From assembly GCA_004352715.1 (NCBI GenBank), contig SCFE01000033.1, positions 1,565,136-1,629,135 on the forward strand: a DNA stretch of 64,000 bases, read 5' to 3'. This stretch comes from Hofstenia miamia (taxonomy: Eukaryota > Xenacoelomorpha > Acoela). Shown piece by piece: positions 1 to 13,059 of the stretch. Position 1 is the stretch's first letter. Each line of letters begins with the position of its first letter. Both the position numbers and the translations under genes were made by a program. Under the pieces are notes generated by a model that saw only the letters and a program-made list of their open reading frames with translations, did not search any database and had not been told where the DNA came from.

Positions 1-34
1 ACTAATAATGGAATGCTACAAAATGAAAAATTAC

Positions 35-3000
35 GATTTGGCAAGCTGCAATATTTGCTCGTTGCAAACTAAAATACATGGTTGGAAAAGTCGAAGGACA
101 GAAACAAGATATAGCAGCAGATCAGACATGAATTGGCTCCATTCCAAGGATTGACGTGTTGTAATCTGACGAAGTGAAACCAGCTGCTCTAATAACTAAA
201 ACATCAAATATTAAAAACTAGAATGTAAACTTTATATGTAAATAAAATTTTAAAAATAGTGAAATTCAGGGCAATACATTATAACTAAGCTCATAGTTAG
301 AATGATTAGAAATGTAAATTGTTTTGAAACATTTGAATATCACAAAAACAAAGGAAGAAACAACAGTTTTTACACTGTCTGTTTACAAAAGCTTAAGACC
401 ACACAAAATGTTTTCACAAAACCTATAAAACATCTCTTCTTTGAAGTCGTTGAATGGTTGTACTATTGTTAGTAAATTGTGTGGACATGACACAAATATT
501 CCATGTGGACCTCTGCTGGTTTAATCTTTCTACCAATACGAATATTTTATCTTTCAACATATTGACATTATGAAAGGACTAGTTTTAAGATTTTGTTTCT
601 TTTGTTAGTCTTAACACCTTAATTATTGTTTTTAACTTTTCATTTCGATTCAGTATATATATTAAATTACCAATATAACACATCCATTGATCAAAGTGAC
701 TCCTTTTACTGTATTAAATTGGTAATGTGTTGAAATCCACTGTTTACTAATTAATAAATTACTAGTTGAACAAGTTTAGCATCTGATCAAGTCTGTCTAG
801 TGTCGGAAGGTATCCTTATACGTTCGAGGTAATGTATTGTAGGCATTCAAACAATAATGAGCAAAATGCAGCAAAAAAAATATACAAAGTGACAGTCTCT
901 CTCACAAAAATACCAATGATTCGCTCTGCCGCAGAATAAACATGTGAAAACAATTTATGATGAATGCATTTTCATTAATTAAAATAATTTTCTATAAAAT
1001 ATATTTAAAAACAAAATATTAGTTCCTAAATTGGCAAAGGAAATTAAATTGGTGCCAAATTTTGGCGAGAGCGTATATTTAAATAGTTATATATGCGACT
1101 TATGCTACATTTCTTAAGTATTTATAGCATATTAAAACAATCTAAACCAATGTTTTAACATACCTGCATCGCGATATCGATTAATCCACTTATATCCAAC
1201 GCTTCTTCCATTAACTGGAATGTCATTTGAAGAAGACTAACGGGCAAAGGTTTTCCACCATTATTAATATGGTCAGCGCTTAATTGAGTAAGAAGAACTG
1301 GTGCAGCCGAAGCCAGTGCTACCTGACGATCATAAATAGACAACTGTTTAAAATATTCATCTAATTTCATTTTTGATCCACCCTTCTGTGTAAGAACCCG
1401 ATTGAGCTCTTTGACTGCCTGTCTTTGATTTGAACTGTTTTCCTCTCTAGCAGCTAAACAAAAATAATTTTGTCAACTATCATAAACAATCATTCAGGCA
1501 AGCATGCTATACAAACACGAAGTCACAATTGAAAAATTTTTTGAAAATTGACAAAAGCTCTTTTTGATTTTTTTAAGATAAGTTATCGCTGTTAATAACT
1601 AATAGTTTATATTATATTTCAATTAAATCATAGTTCTAAAAAAATTACAACCAAGGTTTGAATAAAATTCCAAAAAAAATGCATTTAAATTATGAAAATA
1701 AACCACAAAACTGTTTCAATTTGAAAAAAAAATAAGATTACATAAATGCTCACAGAAGCCAAACATACCCTTTCCAAGGCCATACAACAAAATCATTCGT
1801 TGGTTAATTAAATGTCGTGAGGAATCGTCTTCATCAGCGCCGACTAGTGGAATGTGCAAAGTGTACAAAAGATGACGAGGCAATGGCTGGCTAGCATTCA
1901 AAAGTGAACCAGTGGATAAGTCTCCACGAGATATCAACATTTGCATGTACGCATCATGTGAAAAGAGATCTGCGTGGATTAGTTCGCAAAATAAGATCAA
2001 ACAAGAATGAAAAGATTGTCTCTCGTCAAACGTTGGATTCGCATCTAAACCGTTAATTACACAAATGAATAAATTCACAAATTGCTTTATATAAATGGAT
2101 TTAAATAATGTACCATTATTTGTAAGCAGATGAGTGTTTAGGGATCATGGGAAATTGCATGAAAAAAATACATGCACTAGCACTACTACATACTAGACAG
2201 CATACACAGACTAATAAATTGTATAAATATCCACAATTATTTGATTCGATACGTCCAAAAATATTGATTTTTAATATAATAATCTTAATCCTTTACTTAA
2301 AAAGTTTAATTTTTATTTAAATTTGATGAGAATATTCAATATGTTAAATATAAAACGGTTGTAATGAAAGAGTCTTGAAGATGAAAATTCTTGAAATTGC
2401 TTAACTTTGAAGTTGATTAGAAAATATTGGTGTGGAAAAATTAAAGTATTTCTTCCATTAATGAACCTGTGAATCATACTTAGTGACAATGATTGATAGA
2501 TTCTTATCAACAAAGATTCAATTGACCTTCGCTAATGAGAACCGGTTGAAAATAAAAAGGCGTTTCTAGGTGGACATTTATATAGAAAGTTTGTGTACGG
2601 TTGGATGAAGGCAAGAAATTATCATTACCACGGAGTTCTTCAAAATATAAGTTTACATTAACGTGAATTATTCGCTAACCCTCATTCGTTAGTGAAATGA
2701 ATGACTGCAATATAGAAATTAAACTTGTAACTTCAAAATTCAAAGCATGATTTTGTAAGAAACGCAATAACCCTAACCACGAACTATTCCTTCAAAACTT
2801 AAAATAATTTTAAGGTCACATTTTTCTATGCAATTGACATAAACGAGGAAACGAATGCGTTAAAAGATAAAAAAAACTTACTCAACACCGGAGCACAATC
2901 ATCGAGAAACTTCACTAAGCAACTTTGAAACAAATAAATCCCACTATTAGTTGCTCCGAGTTTCTAAACAATTATATTACAAGATTGAATAATTAAATGG

Positions 3001-6000
3001 AGCAATATGTAAGGACTAGTTTATAATTTTAATGAAAACTAAATTTTAAATCATTTGTTGCCTATAAATTAACAATTAGTCTGAAATACATAGAGGACTT
3101 TAAATCTTCGTTGTGTCAATCTAGCCCATTTTCATTACATTCCATTAACTCTTGTGCGCTTACCTAGTTTTTCATACTTAATAATTTTGGGTACTATTCT
3201 ATATAAAATTTCGTTTATCAAAAATAATTAATTGTGTAGATTATTCTTATAAGCGAGTGATCCCATTATGATAACTAATGTAAGAAAAAACATATTAACG
3301 TGGAAATTTAAAAAAATATTTCCCAATACTTAAATACAACTGTTCTGTTCAATGCTATTTAATGGTGTTAAAAACGTTTTATCTAAAGTCGACAATTTAG
3401 AAAACCTCGTAGTAATCCTGACGCTTTTCCAAGAGCTTAGTAACTGCAAATGCTCGGTGAACGCCGACTCTTTGGACGGTAGTAGCCCATTCACAGAGAA
3501 ACCGTACAGTAGGAAAGTCACTGGAAGGTCCATCACCGTTGGATTCAGGTGTGCCTATAAAAACCAATAACAAAAACATTCTACTTTTAAGTATAGCTAT
3601 AATCAACTTGTAAAATCCAAAAATCTTTCAAAGGCCAAAATATATAAAGGTATAGTATCAGATTGATAGATGAACTGAACTTTTGAATATAATTTAACTC
3701 TTGGATATAACTCATGCTATATTATAACATTTTGTTAAATATTTACAATGGTTTGAATTTGACGGTAACCAAGAATCGATATTTGAAACAAAATATGATG
3801 ATGAATCATGATCTATCCATATTCCAATCATTAATTCAAGAATGAACCCATAAGGATAAAAATATGTACATCACAAATATTGTAAAGAAAGATAATGCAA
3901 TATAATACAGCACTAATGACTAATTATTAGGAACCGGAAAAATAGTTACAAACACTGGCAAAATTGTCATTATATAGTTTTCAATAGTTTTAAAATAGTT
4001 AAATTAGTTGCTGTAAGAAAATTACTTTCTCAATTGTAAAATGGTTCCATCATATGCTATGACGTCAAAATGAAACATCAAATGTACAACCTGAAACACC
4101 ATATTTACAAGATCATTAAACTTCAATTAAAAACCCTTGCATAACACTTCCTCTGTCTTCAAAGCAGCATAAATAAACATTTGTCGATAGTTTCAATCAT
4201 TATATTGGGTTGGACATCTGTGTGGCCTTCATTTGCAAAAACAAACTCTCAGCATCTGTTGATAAATATTGTGCAACTCTTGGATATTTTTCAGCATCTT
4301 GGAAACTTCTTCTCTGCCAGAGTTCTGCTCAACTGAACCTAGTAAACACAGACTTTCATTAAATGTCACATAACCAGACTTCTTGGTTTTTTGAACTTCA
4401 ACAGCTGTTTCTAATGGCAAAATTTTAGCTCACTCAACCTCCAGTCCAATCAGCACTCCAAATCAGTTTTGAGATGTTACACAGAACAGCAGCGAATTAG
4501 AACCCAGCAGTAGTGATTGACAGCTACAGAATACCTGGATGAGGTTCCTAGATACGTTGTTTCATATATTTTGCTCCAATAAAACATCTTTCTAAGAATT
4601 TGGAGGATGATGTACATCTCTTGCATACACGTCACCAACAATCAAAGTTACCAAAAAGTGCCAAAATAGTATAAATATTTAAATATAGGTGATGTTAAGA
4701 TGAACAGAATTGGACCTAAAACCAGTTATCCTTGCGTTTCAAGACGTACTGGATATTTTTAGCTTTAGTAAAAAAATTGATTTCCGGTTCCTACTAATTA
4801 TATTATTGTTATATTTAACGTTTACTCAAAAAATCTATTTGCTATTTGCTAATCCATTATATTGCTTGAATTAGAATATTTGAAATTTCAATTTAAAAAT
4901 ACATACATTACTGTAAAGTTGGAATTCTCAGATTGGCTCACGATCAGCATTTAAAAGTATTCCGCATTGATTAATAAATTATATTTTTTTATTAGAAAAG
5001 TCTGCACAACATCGGAGTGCCAAATGATGGAGCAAATATAATTTGTAGGCTAATGTTTTAATTAATTTCTTTCACAATTTTGTTCATTATTTGTTTAAAA
5101 AATACATGTAAAAGTATACAGAATAATAAATTCAACATAGAGGATGCCTTATCTTTGTATGTGTAAATATGATTATTTAATTTAAATAAAAAATGTGTAA
5201 TCCGTTGTGCTCTGTAACGCGGGGTTATGAACCTATTTAGACATCCAATTCTAGATTTGGTTAAAATAGTGCGAAGATTTGTTACAAATATGATTTCATT
5301 TCTGAACGAAAAGCGCCGTTTTCCAGATGGCGGATGGTGTTGTTTCCAAAAGAACATATACTTAATTTATAAAGACAAATTATATCTCTAAGCATTAAAT
5401 TGTGTGTGCATAGCAGAGTATTGCACATGGATATCTCGACTATATTATAGGTTATTCTAGACATAATACAGTAGATAAAATTTTCAAAAATACACGCTAT
5501 GCTAAACTCAATAAATTATTACAATTGTGAGAGCACATATCAATCTGCTTGACTATGAAATACACATATTTACAAGTACCTGTTCCACTCTGAGAGAAAC
5601 TTCTACCAGCATTAAATACTCGATTGTAAAGAATATCAATTGAATTGTTAAGGTCGACCTTTTCAAAATCATGGCGATCCAACGCTTCCAGAACTGCCAG
5701 AACGCGAGAAGTCGCATAACCTAAATAAATCCCGGTTGACTAGAACCGACTACCGTGCAATGTTACACACAAAATGCATGAAATTTAATTCAACGTTTTA
5801 CAGAAGGGTTCGTGTAAATTTCTATTTGCTATCACAAACATTTTACCATAGAAATGTGTGTAGAAATTTTTACATTTAAGTATGTTACCGGATGACGGCT
5901 CGGAGCATTTATCACTGTTCCACCGCTGCTCTACCGCTTGTGATCTCGATCTGATTTGTCCCTCACTAAATTCTAAAGCGGCGCGTGCCTCAACATAATC

Positions 6001-9000
6001 AGGAGAACTTTCAGGCAAAAGGGTAGGTAATTCAGATGGAGCTAGTGGTAATATATCCAGAGGAGAACCTAAAAATAAATTATTTTTGTTAACCAAATGG
6101 TAAACTTATAAATAAGCCATCGGAATGACAAGATTTTCAAAAACCATTTTAGAGTTAATCTTACGAAATGGTATTAGTTCTAGAATGTAAATCAATAATT
6201 TCATTTGTAATGAATAATTCACATGTAACAACATAAGTAAATCAAATTGCAAACGACAAAATTATGTAACAACCAACCAAATTTGCAATCAGGTGGCGGT
6301 ACCCATACTAAAGCAGAAGGGCAACACAGTGTAACTGCTTGAATAACACAGCTCATTGTAACGACCATGGACCGGTGATGNCTACCGCTTGTGATCTCGA
6401 TCTGATTTGTCCCTCACTAAATTCTAAAGCGGCGCGTGCCTCAACATAATCAGGAGAACTTTCAGGCAAAAGGGTAGGTAATTCAGATGGAGCTAGTGGT
6501 AATATATCCAGAGGAGAACCTAAAAATAAATTATTTTTGTTAACCAAATGGTAAACTTATAAATAAGCCATCGGAATGACAAGATTTTCAAAAACCATTT
6601 TAGAGTTAATCTTACGAAATGGTATTAGTTCTAGAATGTAAATCAATAATTTCATTTGTAATGAATAATTCACATGTAACAACATAAGTAAATCAAATTG
6701 CAAACGACAAAATTATGTAACAACCAACCAAATTTGCAATCAGGTGGCGGTACCCATACTAAAGCAGAAGGGCAACACAGTGTAACTGCTTGAATAACAC
6801 AGCTCATTGTAACGACCATGGACCGGTGATGAGGGCAGTTCAAACAATCAGCAAAAGGGTTTCCCCTAAAAACAACTTTTTGATTTAGGTTATGTAGTGT
6901 AGTGACATTTGAAAATGTTCGCACGCTATTAAAGCTTCATCAATAGGTGCGCAAAAGTCATCGTTAAAATGAACGAAGAGTGCATTAGAAATGAAATCAA
7001 AACACTATGCTCAAAAACACTGAAACTTGAAATTTAGCCGCATTTTAGACCATTTTAAGCATTAAAAAATTTCTTTACGACAGGATGAACAGCTAAGATA
7101 TTATCAAAATGGGTAGTTTATTTCGAATACAAGTTAAAACGTCACTAGAAATACTCAACCATCATAAAATGTAAACCAGAAAGAGTAACATTACAGAAAT
7201 TACCTCATTCGCCGCAGAATAGAATATGTACTAAAATAAATATATTTAGCAATAATTCTTTTGTGGATATAATAATCGAACTGTGTGTGATTCCGCTTCA
7301 AATCTTTTGTAAATTTACTTATAAAACTAAGTATAAACGCAAACATTTGAATTTTTCAATCTTTATTAATGAAGATTCATGCATGTCGATGAGTAATAAT
7401 CCAACAATTTAATGAAGATATCCCATCAATTTCGTAATACAAATAGACGTAAATTGATGCAAATAAGAATTAAGCATGGAAATAGCTAAAAATGAAACCC
7501 TATAAATTCCTATCAATGAAAAATAAGTTATTGAACATAATTTTTTAACTAATTAAGTTGTAGTTGAATAAACGTTTTTAAGCAAGTTGATAAAGACTGG
7601 GATTTTGTATTCGAGCAACTTAAATTTACCAAATTCAAAAATTGCCATGCTATATAAACTAACTTAGTTCCAAAGCCTTTTCATTACACACAAATTTATA
7701 TACAACTCACCCATTTGTCGAATTCTCAAATATTGCAAATAACTTAGTAGCACAGAAAAAGCTTAATCTTCTTGATAACGACTGACATTGAATGAAATCT
7801 TCGAGGTGCTAAAAATTGTAAGTGCAAAACGCAAACATTAAAAACCCAACATAATAAAGTAGAGGCTGACAAAGTTTGTTATATGGGTCATCGGAACTTC
7901 GAGGTTCCTTTTCCAATACTTCCAATACCCAAGTGAGAAATTCATGTTTATCCAACATATTCTCCTAAAATATTGGTAATATTATAATAAGTCAAAAAAT
8001 ATCGACTTCACACAAATATTTCGTGAAACGTAGTCCATAATGCCAAGCCTTGCGACTCCACTCAACCTCTTCGGATGGAGTTTCAGTGTAGCGAGTTTCA
8101 CTATTGTGAATCTTCACAAAGTGTTCTCGTAAGAAACGACATAAACTTTGGGTCCATTCTAAAATTTGTTGTTTTAACAAATAAAAAAAAGCAATTTACC
8201 GATAACAGGGTCGTTATTTAAAAGCCTGTTCACACGAATTTTTTTAGCAGATTCGTTATGAGATGCCGACTGGGCAGATGCCATTTTTAAAAGCCATGCA
8301 GCCTTAACAACGGCACCTCATAATCCACTAAAGCGGCATACAATTCATCTTTTTTGGGGAAAATAGGAACGTGTTTACCAAGATTTGATAAACATTTAGA
8401 ACCATTTGATAAATCTAGCATCCACTGACGGAGTGCCATGCGGTTGCGCTGAGTAACAACCCAAAATAGATCTTTGTGTATAGCTTGTCTTTTCTTTGAA
8501 CTTTCAACATATGTGTCAAGCTGATCCTTCTCCTGTTTGATTTTTGAAAGAGACAAAATTAACTAAATAAAAATAATAGTAATAATAATAATAATAAATC
8601 GCTTTATTTCCTGTACACAATACATAAACAATTGTAAAAAAGTGTAAAACGGAAAAAAAATCAGTAATTGTAACTGGAAATGTATCGACTTCGCTCACGT
8701 ATATATCAGTTCTGGTAAATTGCATTCTTTCCTTCTGTCTGGTGTTAATATTACTATGAAATCTGTTAATGTCGTTATATAGAGGCTGAGAGGGACCAGT
8801 TTGAATTCTTTTATAGGTTTTGATGAACTGATTTTTATATGGTGTATTAACCATGTCAATTAGGTGGACTTTTTTTCTTCTAGCTAATTTGGACAATAAT
8901 TTTCTATAATTTTAAAGTCAATCGTGGAACCCAAACTTCAGAAGCATAGAGAAAATGTACGAAAAATCAATTTCTTAGTGTTAGCGTCCATAAAACAAAC

Positions 9001-12000
9001 AAAACCGGATAAATTACGCATAATATGACACATTTTGCATGTCAATGAAGTCACATGTTCTTTTCAGGTTAAGTTCTAATCAATTTCTACTCCTAAGCGT
9101 TTAACTATTCTACAAGTAGGTGCCCTACAATCGTCTACTTCAAAACTGAAATTTAAAGAAATGATTTAGTACATATTTTATTGTTATTACACAGATTAAT
9201 TAGATTTCAGCTATGCCCCCAATTTCGCTGTCCGACCTCAAAAATTTGAGCGATGCCCAGTTTGCCTCCGCTGTTGGTGGTCTGAAGAAAGACGCCATCA
9301 TTTCGTTGTTACGCCAAGCGGTCTCTGCTCTCTCTACCTCGACTCCGTCCACCAATGATGGCACTGGCGTCATATCATCCTTATCTGACTCCTCTCTGCA
9401 ATCCCAAATGTTCTCCTACAGTGCTGCTGCCTCGCGTTCTGTCTCATCTCTCCCCAATAATCCTGCTCCGAGTTTCACACCCGTGCTTGCTCCTCCTTCT
9501 GCTCTANNNNNNNNNNNNNNNNNNNNNNNNNNNNNNNNNNNNNNNNNNNNNNNNNNNNNNNNNNNNNNNNNNNNNNNNNNNNNNNNNNNNNNNNNNNNNN
9601 NNNNNNNNNNNNNNNNNNNNNNNNNNNNNNNNNNNNNNNNNNNNNNNNNNNNNNNNNNNNNNNNNNNNNNNNNNNNNNNNNNNNNNNNNNNNNNNNNNNN
9701 NNNNNNNNNNNNNNNNNNNNNNNNNNNNNNNNNNNNNNNNNNNNNNNNNNNNNNNNNNNNNNNNNNNNNNNNNNNNNNNNNNNNNNNNNNNNNNNNNNNN
9801 NNNNNNNNNNNNNNNNNNNNNNNNNNNNNNNNNNNNNNNNNNNNNNNNNNNNNNNNNNNNNNNNNNNNNNNNNNNNNNNNNNNNNNNNNNNNNNNNNNNN
9901 NNNNNNNNNNNNNNNNNNNNNNNNNNNNNNNNNNNNNNNNNNNNNNNNNNNNNNNNNNNNNNNNNNNNNNNNNNNNNNNNNNNNNNNNNNNNNNNNNNNN
10001 NNNNNNNNNNNNNNNNNNNNNNNNNNNNNNNNNNNNNNNNNNNNNNNNNNNNNNNNNNNNNNNNNNNNNNNNNNNNNNNNNNNNNNNNNNNNNNNNNNNN
10101 NNNNNNNNNNNNNNNNNNNNNNNNNNNNNNNNNNNNNNNNNNNNNNNNNNNNNNNNNNNNNNNNNNNNNNNNNNNNNNNNNNNNNNNNNNNNNNNNNNNN
10201 NNNNNNNNNNNNNNNNNNNNNNNNNNNNNNNNNNNNNNNNNNNNNNNNNNNNNNNNNNNNNNNNNNNNNNNNNNNNNNNNNNNNNNNNNNNNNNNNNNNN
10301 NNNNNNNNNNNNNNNNNNNNNNNNNNNNNNNNNNNNNNNNNNNNNNNNNNNNNNNNNNNNNNNNNNNNNNNNNNNNNNNNNNNNNNNNNNNNNNNNNNNN
10401 NNNNNNNNNNNNNNNNNNNNNNNNNNNNNNNNNNNNNNNNNNNNNNNNNNNNNNNNNNNNNNNNNNNNNNNNNNNNNNNNNNNNNNNNNNNNNNNNNNNN
10501 NNNNNNTAGCAGTCGTTCATCAATTTTTCAGTTCATTTCAATTTCATATTATTAATTATAATCTTGACTTAACGCACTACTAAGGTTTCCACCTTGGTAC
10601 GAAAGTGTTTATTTTTAAAATATTCCGTTTAAAGTTGCGCTTTTCAAACATTATTCAATTCTTTCCATAGTGATTAAATTACAAAATGCGATACCACAAA
10701 CTCACTTGACAACACAATCTAAGAGTATTATAACTGTAGTTGCTTCGCATTAGTTAAAATTCGATTTCTGTTGTGGCTGTGCTGTTGTTCTCAGTGACCA
10801 CATTGTTTCTCTGCTCTGCGTTTACAACCCTCCTTCGAAAAGTGCCTTTCGCATTCCCATTGCTGATTTATCATCTATGTTCGAGTCTTTTCATGACCAG
10901 TCTACCTACCTCTCTCGTCACCTTGGCTTTTCCATTCGTCCTCATTTTCTTGTTTGTGGTGACTTCAATCTTCCTAATGTCTGCTGGAATGCGTTCGACT
11001 CTACTGACACTTATGAGTCTGCAGTTTTAGAAGTTTTTGCCTGCTATTCTCTTGAACAACTTGTATTTTCTCCTACTTCCAGCTCCTCTCTGCTTGATTT
11101 GGTTCTGTGCTCTCACCCCGATTACATATTTTGATGGCTTTCCTCTTTGCTGAGCCCTTCTCCGACTTCGCCTACTCTTCCATTTGCTCCTATTTCATCT
11201 CCTGCGACTGTCCTCGCTGCCATAAAACTTGACTTGTTTTTATTTTCTTGTTGTGTATGCCTTCAGCGGCTAAATAAAGTCATTGATTATTATTATTATT
11301 ATTATTATAATGGATTGGATAGTGTGATAATATAATAAAATCACTATAAAATTCTGTACCTCTTTTTGAATATTACCGACATTATCACGTTCACTGCCAC
11401 TCTAAAGTAGATTTGATTAAAATGAGAATAAACCTTACAAATAATACCTCTTCAGCAAATGGGGTATTCGAAAAACCTGCTTTTAAATGATTAGCATTCA
11501 GATCATCCTAAATAACCAACATTAAATTTTTAAGTTTCGAAATTAAAGTAAGTGAAAGTTAGTGTACCAGCTTAATTCATTACAAATTAGAAAATAACAG
11601 CTATACTTAAATTGCAATTTGTAAGCATAAAAACTCAAATTTTCATACACTAGAGATTACAGTAATATAAGAATAGCGAATTTAAATGATCAAATCTGCG
11701 TAGCTTGCAGAATGGTCTCAGACAATGTTTCCCTCATTAACGGCTAGTTAAATGGTTGCAATCATTAACACGGTATTTATGGATCGCAGCTTAAGCTCGA
11801 AAATATGCTACGACCTCCAAAGTACGACTACCGAAACTATGTATATCAGTAAAGCTCATTTAAATATGTATTTCGAAAATTGACTCTTTATTTCATCTAC
11901 AATTCGCGCTTGTGTGCAAACTTATATTGAGCACTGGTGAGAAAAATTGGACAATAAATAAATACATAGATAAACACCAACAACAAAACTCTTATTTCAA

Positions 12001-13059
12001 TCGAATAAACATCCAATTGCACACAAAACAAAATAATTAAAATAACTAGAAGCAATGTAGGTATCTTGCAGGGAAAATTGTAAGTTCTTGCTTTCGGTTT
12101 ACTTTTGGCACTGTGGCATTTCTTTCTCTGAGGGTGCTCATTGAATAGTAACTACGCTGTGGCAGTAAAAGGTTAAAAAGATGTCGTGGGCTCTGGATGG
12201 CCTTAAATATTTTGCTATAGGAATTGCGAATAATTTCTCTGAATGGCTCAAAACGGCGTTGAACAATATAGAATGTGGAATATAGTTAATTCCATGAAAC
12301 TTAAGCTGCAATATTAATAATAAATTGTATTTTTTCTACTATGATTACTTTTGAATGAACCAAATATACACAATTTGTAATTTAACTACATACTGTTATC
12401 CATGGAATATAAAAAACAACTTAAAATGCGTCAGGTAATTTCCATCTATAGATAACTATATCGTTGCATATTCAATTATTTTGATCGCGGCAAAGTTTTG
12501 ATTGATAATCCCGTGATTTTATTTAGAATCTTAAACCATATCTAAATAAATATAATCTATAGCTAGAATGATCAGGTTCTTCAAGATGTTTCATACTTGA
12601 TGTAAGCAATGATAAATCTGTATTAATGATCTATCTTGTGATGTTCTTATTGTATGGAATCACCGAGTGGAGTCATCCAATTTTGAATTTTTCTTTGAAC
12701 AAAAGGACTCTTGTTTTGTGTATTCTTGGCATTGTAGAAAATGTCTACACAGCCAGCAAATACAAAACAAAAGTAATGTTTTATGCCACTAAATCTTTTC
12801 GTGTGAGAATGAACAAGAAGTTAAAAATATACGCTTTACCTTATTCACCTTCTTGCCAAGACCAAACAATAATGTTAATATCGGTGCAATCTTAATTTAT
12901 AAAATGTAGCCCCTAATAAGGTTAAAAAATCCCATTAATAATATAAATTCAAATAACCTCTTTTTGCTTAGGATCTTGGAAATATACATCAGGGGGTCCT
13001 AATTTTAATCTTTTTAAAGGACGTTTTTCATAATCTTGTGATAGTGTAGTAAATGCCAT
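35..13059 (-). CDS. MED12: MED12 (kohtalo), Mediator kinase-module subunit, first 14 coding exons
   Basis: MED12 links Cyclin C-CDK8 to the nuclear Mediator complex. Exons read by frame and GT-AG sites: 12958-13059 (start ATG), 11448-11507, 8200-8562, 8007-8158, 7851-7964, 7711-7808, 6729-6925, 5889-6068, 5580-5720, 3406-3554, 2882-2963, 1769-2044, 1164-1453, 35-195; the gene continues beyond position 1. About 788 codons are present. Family landmarks seen: N-terminal [24 protein letters not shown] in exon 3, [12 protein letters not shown] in exon 5, CPHHRSMVV and LCCPSALVW in exon 7, [12 protein letters not shown] in exon 8, the LCEWA motif with KLLEKRQ in exon 10, LFCEL and LISRGDL in exon 12, SGLIDIAMQ in exon 13. 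All splice phases agree except inside exon 3, where one base is missing near 8304. Exon 8 is duplicated by a contig overlap. Introns range from 41 bp to 2.9 kb. Confidence 0.95.
4229..4420 (-). other. Coding-like fragment inside MED12 intron 9, unrecognised
   Basis: MED12 intron 9 (3555-5579, 2.0 kb) holds a 63-residue minus-strand open stretch with non-repetitive, amphipathic composition (for example [18 protein letters not shown]) and less AT-rich codons than its surroundings. No splice sites tie it to MED12, and I recognise no family. It may be a retrocopy fragment or an old transposon piece, or chance. The rest of the intron shows nothing else I can name. Confidence 0.25.
5931..6831. repeat. 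Assembly duplication: 450-bp direct copies around one N (6381)
   Basis: Positions 5931-6380 and 6382-6831 appear identical by eye and are separated by a single N. Both copies carry part of MED12 exon 7, intron 7 and most of exon 8. In MED12 the second copy gives a truncated repeat of exon 8 (6382-6519). The pattern fits overlapping contig ends joined without merging; true intron 7 length is then 209 bp (6520-6728). Confidence 0.93.
8571..9150 (-). mobile_element. LINE 3' fragment (reverse-transcriptase tail and 3' UTR) in MED12 intron 2
   Basis: Read on the minus strand, frames broken by stops show the C-terminal non-LTR retrotransposon pattern: a KRLGVEID block (equivalent of the usual YLGV), then a degraded connection region, and a 3' end AATAAAGCGATT followed by an ATT-repeat tail at 8573-8599. 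The insertion is 5'-truncated. Its tail stops about 10 bases before the acceptor of MED12 exon 3. Confidence 0.6.
9213..11312 (+). mobile_element. Non-autonomous or rearranged CR1/Jockey-like LINE in MED12 intron 2
   Basis: An ORF1-like start at 9213 (Ser/Thr-rich after an acidic helical N-terminus) runs into a 1000-base gap (9507-10506). After the gap, plus-strand frames at about 10790-11133 show an APE-type endonuclease segment with [10 protein letters not shown], then [14 protein letters not shown] and LDLVLCS. No reverse transcriptase follows. The element ends with AATAAAGTCATTG and an ATT-repeat tail (11285-11309), the same style of tail as the fragment at 8571. ORF1 and endonuclease may be one element or two; the gap prevents a decision. 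Confidence 0.6.
9507..10506. other. Assembly gap, 1000 N
   Basis: Exactly 1000 N, probably a nominal gap size. It falls inside the LINE within MED12 intron 2. Open frames that cross it are artefacts. Confidence 0.99.
11508..12957. other. MED12 intron 1, no recognised content
   Basis: 1450 bp of AT-rich sequence between MED12 exons 1 and 2. A plus-strand open stretch at 12626-12895 (89 codons) has no recognisable motif and I do not call it a gene. No transposon ends were found. Confidence 0.6.

Noticed and set aside
1716-2078. 120-codon frame beginning [11 protein letters not shown] as a gene start
   Set aside because: It reads intron before the acceptor at 2045 and after the donor at 1768. 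It is MED12 exon 12.
3352-3570. Plus-strand and second minus-strand open frames over MED12 exon 10
   Set aside because: Shadows of the conserved LCEWA exon.
8295-8312. Programmed frameshift in MED12
   Set aside because: No canonical slippery heptamer is present, and MED12 is not known to use recoding. A one-base assembly error is simpler.
9355-10583. Long open frames of 384-456 codons across the first gap
   Set aside because: Mostly N. Only the first about 98 codons (9213-9506) are real sequence.
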